Part shown: piece after piece, positions 7,659-16,022 of the stretch | How positions within the stretch are numbered: the stretch's first letter is position 1 | Layout: each line of letters starts with the position of its first letter | NCBI GenBank assembly: GCA_013001365.1 | Contig: JABDMQ010000344.1 | Location: 1 to 56,856 of the forward strand | DNA: 56,856 nt | Reading direction: 5' to 3' | Source of the DNA: Flavobacteriaceae bacterium | GTDB lineage: Bacteria; Bacteroidota; Bacteroidia; Flavobacteriales; Flavobacteriaceae | Notes under the pieces: generated by a model | The model's database searches: none | What the model was told of the DNA's origin: nothing | What the model saw: the letters and a program-made list of their open reading frames with translations, nothing else | Position numbers and translations under genes: made by a program

Positions 7659-9248
7659 TTAACTATTCATTGAAATCAAGAATTCTTCGTTGTTCTTCGT
7701 TTGCCTGAAGCGATCGTTAATGAATTCCATTGCCTCAACAGGATTCATATCCGCAAGGTATTTACGCATTACCCACATTCTTTGAATCGTATTCTCATCC
7801 AATAGAATGTCGTCTCGTCGTGTACTAGATGAAGTAAGGTCGATTGCCGGGAATATTCTACGATTGGAAATCTTCCTATCCAATTGCAACTCCATGTTAC
7901 CAGTACCCTTGAACTCTTCAAAGATAACTTCGTCCATTTTGGATCCAGTTTCGGTCAAGGCCGTCGCAATTATGGTTAGTGAACCTCCGTTTTCGATTTT
8001 CCTTGCTGCACCGAAGAAACGTTTTGGTTTATGCAATGCATTAGCATCAACACCACCACTTAATATTTTTCCAGATGCTGGCTGTACCGTGTTATATGCT
8101 CTTGCCAGCCTAGTGATAGAATCAAGTAAGATTACAACATCATGTCCACATTCCACCAATCTTTTCGCTTTTTCAAGTACAATGTTAGCAATCTTAACAT
8201 GTTCATGCGCCTCTTTATCGAAAGTTGAAGCGATTACTTCGCCTCTCACATTTCGCTGCATGTCTGTTACCTCTTCAGGACGTTCATCTATAAGAAGGAT
8301 CATTTGATAAACTTCAGGATGATTGGCCGCTATGGCGTTTGCTACATCCTTAAGTAGCATTGTCTTACCTGTTTTAGGTTGCGATACGATCATGCCACGC
8401 TGTCCCTTACCAATAGGAGAGAACAAGTCCATGATTCTTGTAGAGATAGTAGCCTGTTTTTCTGCAATATTGAATTTTTCCTGTGGGAAAAGTGGTGTCA
8501 AATGTTCGAATGAGACCCTATCTCTTACAATTTCAGGATTTAGGCCATTTATTTTACTCACTTTAATAAGCGGAAAATATTTTTCGCCTTCCTTTGGCGG
8601 GCGAACATGACCAAGAACTGTATCTCCGGTCTTTAACCCAAATAACCTGATTTGAGATTGTGATACATAAATATCGTCTGGGGAAGAGAGATAATTATAA
8701 TCGGAAGATCTCAAGAATCCATAGCCATCTTGCATAATATCAAGAACGCCTTCACTTTCAATTATCGCGTCGAATTCAAAATCCGGTTCTCTATATCTAT
8801 TCCTACTATCCTTATTACCGTTTGGTCCTTGGTTTTGGTTTCGGTTTTTATTGTCCTTACGCTGCTGATTGTCTTTACGTTGATTATCGTGACGTTGACG
8901 ATTTTGGTTTTTAGGATTTTGAGTATGCTCCTTTTTCTGCTGTTGGCTAGCCTCCCGTTTATCTTGAGGCTGATTCTGCTTCTGGGCTTCTTTTTGCTGC
9001 TGAGCTTGAGGAGCCGCTTCAGGTTTCTTGTTTTCTGTAGGTTTTTCAGCAGGCTTGCGCTCTTGCCTTTGAGGTTTAGGTTTATTGTCCTGCTTTTGAG
9101 CTGGTGCAGGATTTGCTGCCTGATAATCCAGGATCTTGTAAACAAGGTCCAATTTCTTTTGGGTACGATACTTTGGGATATTGAGCTCTTTGGCAATATC
9201 TTGTAATTCAGGAAGCTTTTTTTCCTTTAATTGTGCAATTTCAAACAT
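7659..9248 (-). CDS. rho: Transcription termination factor Rho with long disordered insert
   Basis: This 529-aa hexameric RNA-dependent ATPase ends transcription at non-intrinsic sites. Residues 1-43 are the helical Rho_N domain (LKEKKLPELQDIAKELNIPK). Residues about 44-157 are an insert rich in Gln, Asn, Lys, Arg and Pro with no predicted fold. The RNA-binding cold-shock-like domain follows (GVLDIMQDGYGFLRSSDYNY), then the ATPase core with Walker A (SQPKTGKTML) and Walker B (DVVILLDSITRLARAYNTV). E. coli Rho has about 419 residues, so the extra length is the insert. Such inserts are usual in Bacteroidota Rho. I see no clear promoter in the 190-nt gap to the divergent DUF4293 gene. Confidence 0.97.
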   Translation of the reverse strand: MFEIAQLKEKKLPELQDIAKELNIPKYRTQKKLDLVYKILDYQAANPAPAQKQDNKPKPQRQERKPAEKPTENKKPEAAPQAQQQKEAQKQNQPQDKREASQQQKKEHTQNPKNQNRQRHDNQRKDNQQRKDNKNRNQNQGPNGNKDSRNRYREPDFEFDAIIESEGVLDIMQDGYGFLRSSDYNYLSSPDDIYVSQSQIRLFGLKTGDTVLGHVRPPKEGEKYFPLIKVSKINGLNPEIVRDRVSFEHLTPLFPQEKFNIAEKQATISTRIMDLFSPIGKGQRGMIVSQPKTGKTMLLKDVANAIAANHPEVYQMILLIDERPEEVTDMQRNVRGEVIASTFDKEAHEHVKIANIVLEKAKRLVECGHDVVILLDSITRLARAYNTVQPASGKILSGGVDANALHKPKRFFGAARKIENGGSLTIIATALTETGSKMDEVIFEEFKGTGNMELQLDRKISNRRIFPAIDLTSSSTRRDDILLDENTIQRMWVMRKYLADMNPVEAMEFINDRFRQTKNNEEFLISMNS

Positions 9249-9417
9249 TGAATGTTTTTGTTATGTTAAGAATTTGAAATAAATGAGTTATTCCGAAGAA
9301 AAATTGATTTGAAATCTTAGAAGATTATGCAATTCAAACGGGTAAGAGTGTGAATTGTTATTGCAATTATACAACTTTATTTTAAATATTGACCTATGTT
9401 TTTTTAAAAGAAACAAC

Positions 9418-9425
9418 TATTTTTG
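9418..9425 (+). promoter_or_regulatory. -7 box (TATTTTTG) for the DUF4293 gene
   Basis: A full TAnnTTTG match 18 nt before the ATG at 9443. It supports the downstream start, because an ATG at 9389 would lie upstream of the promoter. Confidence 0.65.
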
Positions 9426-9442
9426 TAGCCGATTTTAATGAT

Positions 9443-9853
9443 ATGATACAAAGAATCCAAACCGTTTATCTTCTATTGGCTGCTGCTGTTTCAGGCGGAT
9501 TGATCTTTGTATTCAATTTATGGACAACCGTCGAAGAGGTTAAATTCTTTGCAATCGATAATAACATATATTTTGGAATGTTCATTGGTTCGGCCGTGTT
9601 GTCATTCATTACCATTTTTATGTACTCGAACAGAAAGTCCCAATTTGTAATGGGACGTCTTAATATCTTATTAAACTTAATTTTACTAGGATTTTTCGTC
9701 TATCAATCTCTAAACTTATCTGGAGAGGCCCTGGTCTCAGAGAAAGGTATTGGGATGCTTCTTCCTATTTTATCTATCGTATTATTGGTCTTGGCCAATA
9801 AGGCCATAAAAAAGGATGAAGATCTCGTAAAATCTGTAGATAGATTACGATAA
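9443..9853 (+). CDS. DUF4293 family membrane protein
   Basis: This 136-aa integral membrane protein has four hydrophobic segments. The start MIQRIQTVYLLLAAAVSGG is the family's characteristic N-terminus and follows a TAnnTTTG promoter, so I prefer ATG 9443 to the upstream in-frame ATG at 9389. A short polar loop with aromatic residues lies after helix 1, and the C-terminus is charged (KDEDLVKSVDRLR). DUF4293 proteins are conserved in Bacteroidota and commonly sit near rho; their function is unknown. The gene ends in its own terminator. Confidence 0.85.
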   Translation: MIQRIQTVYLLLAAAVSGGLIFVFNLWTTVEEVKFFAIDNNIYFGMFIGSAVLSFITIFMYSNRKSQFVMGRLNILLNLILLGFFVYQSLNLSGEALVSEKGIGMLLPILSIVLLVLANKAIKKDEDLVKSVDRLR

Positions 9854-9881
9854 ACCTAACATCTTAGTAGTATTAGTGCGT

Positions 9882-9910
9882 AAACCCAGGGAGAAGTCCC
9901 TGGGTTTTTT
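9882..9910 (+). terminator. Terminator after the DUF4293 gene
   Basis: The stem AAACCCAGGGA / TCCCTGGGTTT has a GAAG tetraloop and is followed by a T-run. It lies between two convergent genes. Confidence 0.85.
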
Positions 9911-9911
9911 A

Positions 9912-10403
9912 TTATCTACTGAATTCGATTACCTCTAGGTCCTTGATATCTTTTCCGTCAATCTTGAATCGTAACATGGTCCTGACTTTATGAAAACCAT
10001 GTTTACCAATTGCTCCTGGATTCATGTGAAGAAGATTCAATTTTTTGTCTGGCATTACTTTGAGAATGTGAGAATGACCTGAGATAAAGAGTTTAGGAGG
10101 AGTTTCCTTTATTTCATCTTTGATCCTGCGATCATATCTCCCTGGGTAGCCTCCTATATGAGTGATCCAGACATCAACACCTTCGCACATAAATCGATTG
10201 TTCAATGGAAATTCTCTTCGAATGACATCATCATCTATGTTTCCGTAGACCGCCTTTAAAGGTTTATGCTTAACAATGGCATCAGTAACGTCAAGACTTC
10301 CTATATCTCCAGCATGCCATACTTCATCGGCTTGATTCACGTATTTAAGGATGTCTTTATCCATATGACCATGAGTGTCTGAGAGTAGAAGAATGTGGGT
10401 CAT
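9912..10403 (-). CDS. YfcE/MJ0936-type metallophosphoesterase
   Basis: This 163-aa cytosolic calcineurin-like phosphodiesterase carries all the metal-binding motifs of the small YfcE-type family: SDTHGH (residues 8-13), HAGDIGS (about 30-36), YGNIDD, then THIGGYPG and SGHSHI near the C-terminus. Relatives hydrolyse phosphodiesters with Mn or other divalent metals; the physiological substrate is usually unknown. It is a single leftward gene, divergent from truA, with about 65 nt between them. Confidence 0.92.
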   Translation of the reverse strand: MTHILLLSDTHGHMDKDILKYVNQADEVWHAGDIGSLDVTDAIVKHKPLKAVYGNIDDDVIRREFPLNNRFMCEGVDVWITHIGGYPGRYDRRIKDEIKETPPKLFISGHSHILKVMPDKKLNLLHMNPGAIGKHGFHKVRTMLRFKIDGKDIKDLEVIEFSR

Positions 10404-10467
10404 TTTAGAAAGTTTAAAATATAAATCTGATTATCTTTACGAACGCTAACAAAAATAGGGTTTTGAC

Positions 10468-11223
10468 TTGAGATACTTCATTGAATTCGCTTACAACGGA
10501 AAGGCCTATCATGGCTGGCAGAAGCAACCTAATGTGATCTCGGTGCAAGAAGTCTTGGAGAAAGCACTTACTACATTGCTCAATGAATCTATTGAAGTTG
10601 TTGGTGCAGGTAGGACAGATACAGGTGTTCATGCAAAACAGATGTATGCTCATCTTGATCTTGAGTTCCCAATTAGCGACCCGCAATTCGTTTACAAGAT
10701 GAATCAATTCCTTCCGAAGGATATTGTTATCAAGGCCTTTCATCATGTAAAAGACGATGCTCATGCGCGTTTTGATGCGACAAGCAGAACCTATAACTAT
10801 ATCATTTCTGAAGGTAAAAACCCATTTACGATTGAAAGCAGCCTATTGTTGAAGAACAAACTCGATATCGATAAGATGAATCAAGCTGCTGCAGAACTGC
10901 TTAATTATAAAAACTTTAAGTGTTTCAGTAAGGTGCATACAAATGTAAAAACGTATAATTGTAATGTGATGCATGCTGAGTGGAAAAGAACAGACAATGA
11001 GTTGATATTTACAATAACTGCCGACCGTTTTTTGCGTAACATGGTGAGGGCCATCGTAGGTACAATGCTTGATATTGGAAACAATAAAATAGAAGTCGAG
11101 GATCTTAAAGGCATCATAGAATCACAAGACAGGTCCAATGCTGGAACCTCAGTTCTAGCGCAAGGACTATATTTATCAAAGATCACTTATCCGGAAGACA
11201 CGTTTTTAAATGGCAACAGATAA
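10468..11223 (+). CDS. truA: tRNA pseudouridine(38-40) synthase TruA
   Basis: This 251-aa enzyme converts uridines 38-40 of the tRNA anticodon arm to pseudouridine. The N-terminus RYFIEFAYNGKAYHGWQKQP and the catalytic motif GAGRTDTGVHA (Asp of R-T-D) are diagnostic, as is the later RFLRNMVRAIVGTML. The start codon is TTG at 10468, in frame directly before the conserved RYFIEFAY; no ATG is available at a sensible position. The 3' end overlaps the ABC transporter gene by 14 nt, indicating translational coupling. Confidence 0.96.
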   Translation: MRYFIEFAYNGKAYHGWQKQPNVISVQEVLEKALTTLLNESIEVVGAGRTDTGVHAKQMYAHLDLEFPISDPQFVYKMNQFLPKDIVIKAFHHVKDDAHARFDATSRTYNYIISEGKNPFTIESSLLLKNKLDIDKMNQAAAELLNYKNFKCFSKVHTNVKTYNCNVMHAEWKRTDNELIFTITADRFLRNMVRAIVGTMLDIGNNKIEVEDLKGIIESQDRSNAGTSVLAQGLYLSKITYPEDTFLNGNR

Positions 11224-12985
11224 TCAAGAAAAAGAGAAGTTATTCAATGTGTCGCTTTTCAAGCGGCTGTTAGTGTTCTTGAAGCCCTATAGAGGCATCT
11301 TTTTCGGAGTATTGACCTCCGTACTTCTGATAGCAATTGCAACAGCTGTGAGGCCTTATATCTTACAGCAAGCCATTGACAATAACATTGTAACTAAAGA
11401 ATTTGAAGGATTTCTACCATACATTTTGTTAATGGGTGGTTTGTTAGTGATAGCAACTATTTGTCAATTGATCTTCATTTTCTATGCAGGTTGGTTGGGG
11501 CAGTCCATGGTCAAGGATATTCGGGTAAAACTATTCGATCATATGCTCAATTTCAAGATGAAGTACTTCGATAGTTCTTCGGTAGGTGTCTTGATTACGC
11601 GTTCCGTAACGGACATGGAACGTATTGCAGATATCTTTGGACAAGGCTTGTTCATGATCTCACGAGACCTGCTCACTATGCTAGTAGTGTCTGGTGTAAT
11701 GGTTTATATGAATTGGAAATTAAGTTTGATCGTATTCTTGATGATGCCGGTCATCCTGTATGCCACCAAACTTTTCCAGAAGTATATGAAAAAGGCATTT
11801 GAGGAGGTTAGAACGGAGATTTCCAACCTAAACTCATTCGTACAGGAACGTGTTACGGGAATGAAGATCCTGCAACTATTTACGAGAGAAGAAACAGAAT
11901 ACAAGAATTTCAAGGAAATCAATGAGCGTCATAAACAAGGATGGCTCAAGACCGTTTGGTACAACTCCATTTTCTTTCCAATTGCAGAATTGTCTTCGTC
12001 CATTACTGTTGGATTGATTGCTTGGTATGGTGGGTTGGATACCGTTTTAAGTGAAACATCGTCGTTGGGAGATCTTACAGCGTTCATTATGATGATCCCT
12101 ATGCTGTTTAGGCCATTACGGCAAATAGCGGACCAATTCAATACCTTACAAATGGGTATGGTGGCCGCTAAACGTGTTTTCAAGATCTTGGATACCGAAT
12201 CAAGGATCGACAATTCTGGAGATATAGAGATTCCACAATTAAAGGGAGAGATCGTCTTTAAGAACGTGCATTTTTCATATGTAGAGGATGAAGAAGTACT
12301 AAAGGGCATATCATTTAATGTAAAGGCAGGCGACACTGTAGCGATCGTAGGGGCTACTGGTGCAGGTAAATCAACGATCATTAATCTACTCAGTAGATTC
12401 TATGATATTTCTGAAGGAACTATTTGTGTCGATGGCATAGATATCAAGGATGCCACATTGAACTCATTAAGAGAGCAGATTGCAGTGGTTCTTCAAGATG
12501 TATTCTTGTTTGCGGACACAATCCTCTCTAACATTACATTGAACCATCCGGAAATTACCGAAGAAGAAGTCATTGTAGCTGCAAAGAAGATAGGGATTCA
12601 TGAATTCATAATGAGTCTGCCAAATGGCTATCATTACAATGTGAAAGAACGAGGTGTCATGCTTTCTTCAGGGCAACGCCAATTGATCTCGTTCTTGAGA
12701 GCTTATGTGACCAATCCGAGTATATTGGTTTTGGATGAAGCCACCTCTTCTGTGGATTCTTACTCTGAGCAACTCATACAAGATGCCACAGACAAGATCA
12801 CTCGTGGACGCACCTCTATCGTTATTGCACATAGATTAGCAACTGTTCAAAAAGCAGATCAAATAATTGTTTTGGATGCTGGAGAGATCGTTGAACAAGG
12901 CACACATGAAGAACTTCTCAAGACGAAAGACGGTTATTACAAGAATTTATATGAGGTGCAATTCCTAAAAAAAGAGGTTGCTTAA
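11210..12985 (+). CDS. ABC exporter, fused permease and ATPase (MsbA-like)
   Basis: This 591-aa half-transporter would work as a homodimer in the inner membrane. Six transmembrane helices occupy about residues 20-310. The nucleotide-binding domain shows Walker A GATGAGKST, the Q-loop (VVLQD), a signature variant LSSGQRQL (canonical LSGGQ has Gly where Ser is here), Walker B SILVLDEATSSVD and the switch His (VIAHRL). Such proteins export lipids, peptides or drugs; MsbA-like lipid export is common for this architecture, but the substrate cannot be inferred. The gene starts inside truA. Confidence 0.93.
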   Translation: MATDNQEKEKLFNVSLFKRLLVFLKPYRGIFFGVLTSVLLIAIATAVRPYILQQAIDNNIVTKEFEGFLPYILLMGGLLVIATICQLIFIFYAGWLGQSMVKDIRVKLFDHMLNFKMKYFDSSSVGVLITRSVTDMERIADIFGQGLFMISRDLLTMLVVSGVMVYMNWKLSLIVFLMMPVILYATKLFQKYMKKAFEEVRTEISNLNSFVQERVTGMKILQLFTREETEYKNFKEINERHKQGWLKTVWYNSIFFPIAELSSSITVGLIAWYGGLDTVLSETSSLGDLTAFIMMIPMLFRPLRQIADQFNTLQMGMVAAKRVFKILDTESRIDNSGDIEIPQLKGEIVFKNVHFSYVEDEEVLKGISFNVKAGDTVAIVGATGAGKSTIINLLSRFYDISEGTICVDGIDIKDATLNSLREQIAVVLQDVFLFADTILSNITLNHPEITEEEVIVAAKKIGIHEFIMSLPNGYHYNVKERGVMLSSGQRQLISFLRAYVTNPSILVLDEATSSVDSYSEQLIQDATDKITRGRTSIVIAHRLATVQKADQIIVLDAGEIVEQGTHEELLKTKDGYYKNLYEVQFLKKEVA

Positions 12986-12990
12986 TTTCA

Positions 12991-13773
12991 TCATTTCTTA
13001 GGTGCAAAATCTTGTAATGAATAATCTCCTGTGATTAATACGATAATTAGTATCACAATTGAAATACCAATGTAGGATATGAAAAAAAGCGGAAGAAATA
13101 TTAATGTCTTGATAATAAGCCCTCGTGCATTCAAGCTAAATATCCGCTTTAGGATGTATCCGTGATAAACGAACATAAGAAAGAAAACCACAAGGCTTAC
13201 CCAGATAAAAGCTTCAGGATAAATTAATAATACTATTGCATTAAATAAACTTGAAAACAAAGACCAAAAGGATAAACTATATAGATATATAACAGTATGT
13301 TCTGTTAAATTATATTTTTTATCATAAAATACAATTCTCGACATCAATGCAATAATTGGAATCAAGATGAAATATAACAATGAGTTATATTCAAAAGAAA
13401 ATTGGCTAATCTCTTTAGTTATCTTTTGTTGGGCTTCATCTTCGTAGATCGAAGAAGCATCCATGAAATCAGGGAAATACTTTTGAACAAAAAACAAGTA
13501 TAGACCTGAAATTGTCAAGGTTATTGCAAAAAAGCTAACAGCATTAACGTATTTTTTCCGAGTCCCATCAATATAACTACCAATGACATCTTCAGGCCTT
13601 GTGAAAAGATTAATAAAGGTCTGAAGAAATTTATTATCATAATCAAGGAATTGCTCACTAAAACTTGCAAACAGATTCTTTAACGTTAACCTGTTTCTAA
13701 TGACCTTAGCACCGCAGCTGGCACAATAATCACTATCTTTCTGGATTTGGGATTTACAATTCTTACAATTCAT
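12991..13773 (-). CDS. DUF3667 membrane protein with N-terminal zinc ribbon (copy 2)
   Basis: This 260-aa protein starts MNCKNCKSQIQKDSDYCASCGAKV, a CxxC-x11-CxxC zinc ribbon, followed by an amphipathic segment (LTLKNLFASFSEQF) and a family motif of the type R-P-E-D-V-I-G-S-Y-I-D-G-T-R-K-K-Y. Four or five transmembrane helices follow. It is a clear paralogue of the gene just upstream, 6 nt away. The DUF3667 family is widespread in Bacteroidota and has no established function. It is the last gene of the folP-cdaA leftward run and abuts the ABC exporter gene tail to tail. Confidence 0.88.
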   Translation of the reverse strand: MNCKNCKSQIQKDSDYCASCGAKVIRNRLTLKNLFASFSEQFLDYDNKFLQTFINLFTRPEDVIGSYIDGTRKKYVNAVSFFAITLTISGLYLFFVQKYFPDFMDASSIYEDEAQQKITKEISQFSFEYNSLLYFILIPIIALMSRIVFYDKKYNLTEHTVIYLYSLSFWSLFSSLFNAIVLLIYPEAFIWVSLVVFFLMFVYHGYILKRIFSLNARGLIIKTLIFLPLFFISYIGISIVILIIVLITGDYSLQDFAPKK

Positions 13774-13779
13774 GATCGA

Positions 13780-14544
13780 TCAATTAGTTAACAACAGATA
13801 CAATTGAAATAATACGAAAATCAATGCTACAATTATCGCACTAAATAAGCTGTACAGAACTTGAGAGGCCAAGGTTTTCCATACGGCTTCAAAAATCGAA
13901 AGTCTGAAAATCCTGAAATAACAATAGCCTAAGTATAGAAAACTTACCAAGCCAATTGCGGATAGCATCAATACATTTTCAATTCCTAATAGTAGGATAA
14001 CAGAGGTCAATAAGAACATAAGTATACTATATTGAGCAACGGCGTACATATTCAAAACGATATGCTCCGCATAATTGAGTTTCTTGTCTTGAAAAATAAG
14101 GTAGGTTGCGATTGCGGTTATCGGGATGAAAGCAACGGCAATCAAACCGGAATAATCCATAACGATTTCTGATACTCTTGTTATCTGTTCTTCTAGTTCC
14201 GGTGATAAAAAAGAATTAGCTGGACTTGCTTCATTGCCTTTAGGCAAGAACTTTTTCAGGATGAAAATATGAAAACCAATTAAGGTCACTGCCAAGCCTA
14301 AATAACTGATTACATTCATATAGGTCCTGCGTGCACCATCGATGAACATACCTATGACCATCTCTGGTTTTTTCAATAAATGAATGAAGGTCTTAACTAA
14401 TTTATTGTCAAGATTGAAGAATTGATTGCCAAATTCATTCAATACATTCTTGACCGTGAGCCTTTCGGCAATGACCTTATTACCACAATTGGCGCAGTAA
14501 ACCATACCTTGCATAAGCTCAGATTTGCAGTTCTTGCAGGTCAT
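13780..14544 (-). CDS. DUF3667 membrane protein with N-terminal zinc ribbon (copy 1)
   Basis: This 254-aa paralogue of the downstream gene has the zinc ribbon CKNC-x11-CANC at residues 3-20 and the motif KPEMVIGMFIDGARRTYMN before its helices. The ATG at 14544 directly follows the cdaA stop codon (no intergenic base), so it is almost certainly co-translated with cdaA. Function unknown; the position suggests, but does not prove, a link to the envelope or to c-di-AMP signalling. Confidence 0.88.
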   Translation of the reverse strand: MTCKNCKSELMQGMVYCANCGNKVIAERLTVKNVLNEFGNQFFNLDNKLVKTFIHLLKKPEMVIGMFIDGARRTYMNVISYLGLAVTLIGFHIFILKKFLPKGNEASPANSFLSPELEEQITRVSEIVMDYSGLIAVAFIPITAIATYLIFQDKKLNYAEHIVLNMYAVAQYSILMFLLTSVILLLGIENVLMLSAIGLVSFLYLGYCYFRIFRLSIFEAVWKTLASQVLYSLFSAIIVALIFVLFQLYLLLTN

Positions 14545-15330
14545 TTAGCTCAGGTCTTTATGTAGGAGGTCTATGAGTTCTGTGGTATCTTCGAACCTAA
14601 CGAATTTACCATTCTTGATATAAGAAACTTGTCCGGTTTCCTCGGAAACAACAAGAGCCAAAGCATCTGTTTTTTCAGTAATCCCGGCAGCAGCTCTATG
14701 TCGAAGTCCAAAACGTAATGGAATACTCGTTTCGTTACTAACAGGTAGAATCACTCGCGTGGCCTTTACTATGTTGTTTTCGATGATTGCCGCACCATCA
14801 TGTAGCGGACTGTTCTTGAAGAAAATACTCTCTATGATAGGTTGCGTGACTTTAATGTTCATTTCATCACCAGTATTGGTCAAGAAATCAAGACTGTTCT
14901 GCCGTTCGATCACAATAAGCGCACCAGTTTTGGTCGTTGCCATCTTGTTGCATGCCGCGATAATGCTTTCAACATCAGTTTCAGACAAGATATCGGATTT
15001 AATGAATTTCAAACTCTTGAAGATCTTACCTCTTCCACTCAAATTCGTTGATCCGATCATAAGGAGGAACTTGCGTATTTCTTGCTGGAAAACAACGATC
15101 AAGGCAAACATTCCGACACTAATGAAACCACCAAGAATATTACTTAATAATTGCATTTGAAGTGCTTGTGTAAGCTTCCAAATTATGTAAACGATCACGA
15201 TTCCAATGAAGATATTTATGGCAACAGTTCCTTTTACAAGCTTATATACATAGTAGAGGAGAAATGCAACTAGCACTACGTCGATAACATCTACAATACT
15301 GAATTTTAAAAGGTCATCGAAAATTTCCAA
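14545..15330 (-). CDS. cdaA: Diadenylate cyclase CdaA
   Basis: This 261-aa enzyme joins two ATP into the second messenger cyclic di-AMP. Three transmembrane helices (residues about 13-85) anchor the DisA_N catalytic domain, which shows the conserved LHDGAAII (Asp-Gly-Ala) and RFGLRHRAAAGI (Arg-His-Arg) motifs needed for catalysis and nucleotide binding. Length and topology match CdaA/DacA. In Firmicutes it sits with cdaR and glmM; here its partners are folP, a lipoprotein and DUF3667 proteins, the arrangement seen in Flavobacteria. No c-di-AMP phosphodiesterase is in the window. Confidence 0.96.
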   Translation of the reverse strand: MEIFDDLLKFSIVDVIDVVLVAFLLYYVYKLVKGTVAINIFIGIVIVYIIWKLTQALQMQLLSNILGGFISVGMFALIVVFQQEIRKFLLMIGSTNLSGRGKIFKSLKFIKSDILSETDVESIIAACNKMATTKTGALIVIERQNSLDFLTNTGDEMNIKVTQPIIESIFFKNSPLHDGAAIIENNIVKATRVILPVSNETSIPLRFGLRHRAAAGITEKTDALALVVSEETGQVSYIKNGKFVRFEDTTELIDLLHKDLS

Positions 15331-15365
15331 AGGAAAGTGGTTTTGGTAAATTTAGTAAAATAGAA

Positions 15366-16022
15366 TCAATAAATGAATTCGTTATTAGAAACCCAAATGG
15401 AGTCAATTTTAATAGTATCGAGCAGTGATATGTATTTTATGTATTCCTGGAACGTTAAGTTCTTATTGAAATTAGCAATTACTTTTAAATTTATAGAATC
15501 ATTGTTCTGTAATAATTCACTAAGATAATTTTCTAATGATTTTGGCGACAATTCGGAATCCTTTGTTATTATTCTGTTCTCGGTTTCAAAATATAAAAGA
15601 ATCTCGTTTGACTTCTCTTCAGTCTCAGATTTGCCTTGAAAATAGAAAACATCCGTGAAATCCAAGAACCCAAGGTTCTTTATTGCAGTGTCATTGCACG
15701 TGAAGTAATTTTTTGCATTTTCGTTCTTATGCATTTTGGCATTTCGCTTTTTGTCCTGAAGTTTCAAGATAGAAGGTAGCGCTTGCTTTAATGTCAATCT
15801 CTTGTCAACATTAACCAGCCAATTCGTAGTAATAATTAAATTCTTCCTGTTCAGTTCAACACTGTCTTCCTTGGATTCGTCGTAAAAAAGATAAGCCGGC
15901 GAAACATCCTTTACATTAGTGATTTTGGCATTTTCGATCTCAGGTAGTAGTATGACCCTATCCCTGCCACATGACAAGCACAATATAATAAGGCAAACCA
16001 TTCCAATTCTCATTCTAGGCAT
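15366..16022 (-). CDS. Lipoprotein of unknown function between folP and cdaA
   Basis: This 218-aa protein has a lipobox (LCLSCG, Cys about residue 18) and should be membrane-anchored on the periplasmic side. No catalytic motif is evident. The C-terminal 70 residues (LKVIANFNKNLTFQEYIKYISLLD) resemble the periplasmic alpha/beta domain of ExbD/TolR in pattern, which is only a weak hint. Its start overlaps the folP stop by 8 nt, so it is translated from the same messenger as folP, with cdaA 35 nt further on. Confidence 0.75.
   Translation of the reverse strand: MPRMRIGMVCLIILCLSCGRDRVILLPEIENAKITNVKDVSPAYLFYDESKEDSVELNRKNLIITTNWLVNVDKRLTLKQALPSILKLQDKKRNAKMHKNENAKNYFTCNDTAIKNLGFLDFTDVFYFQGKSETEEKSNEILLYFETENRIITKDSELSPKSLENYLSELLQNNDSINLKVIANFNKNLTFQEYIKYISLLDTIKIDSIWVSNNEFIY

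Noticed and set aside
8730..9206. Hydrophobic 158-codon frame opposite the Rho insert
   Set aside because: It is the antisense of the Gln/Lys/Asn-rich codons, which gives Leu/Phe/Ile-rich translation. No promoter or conserved motif.
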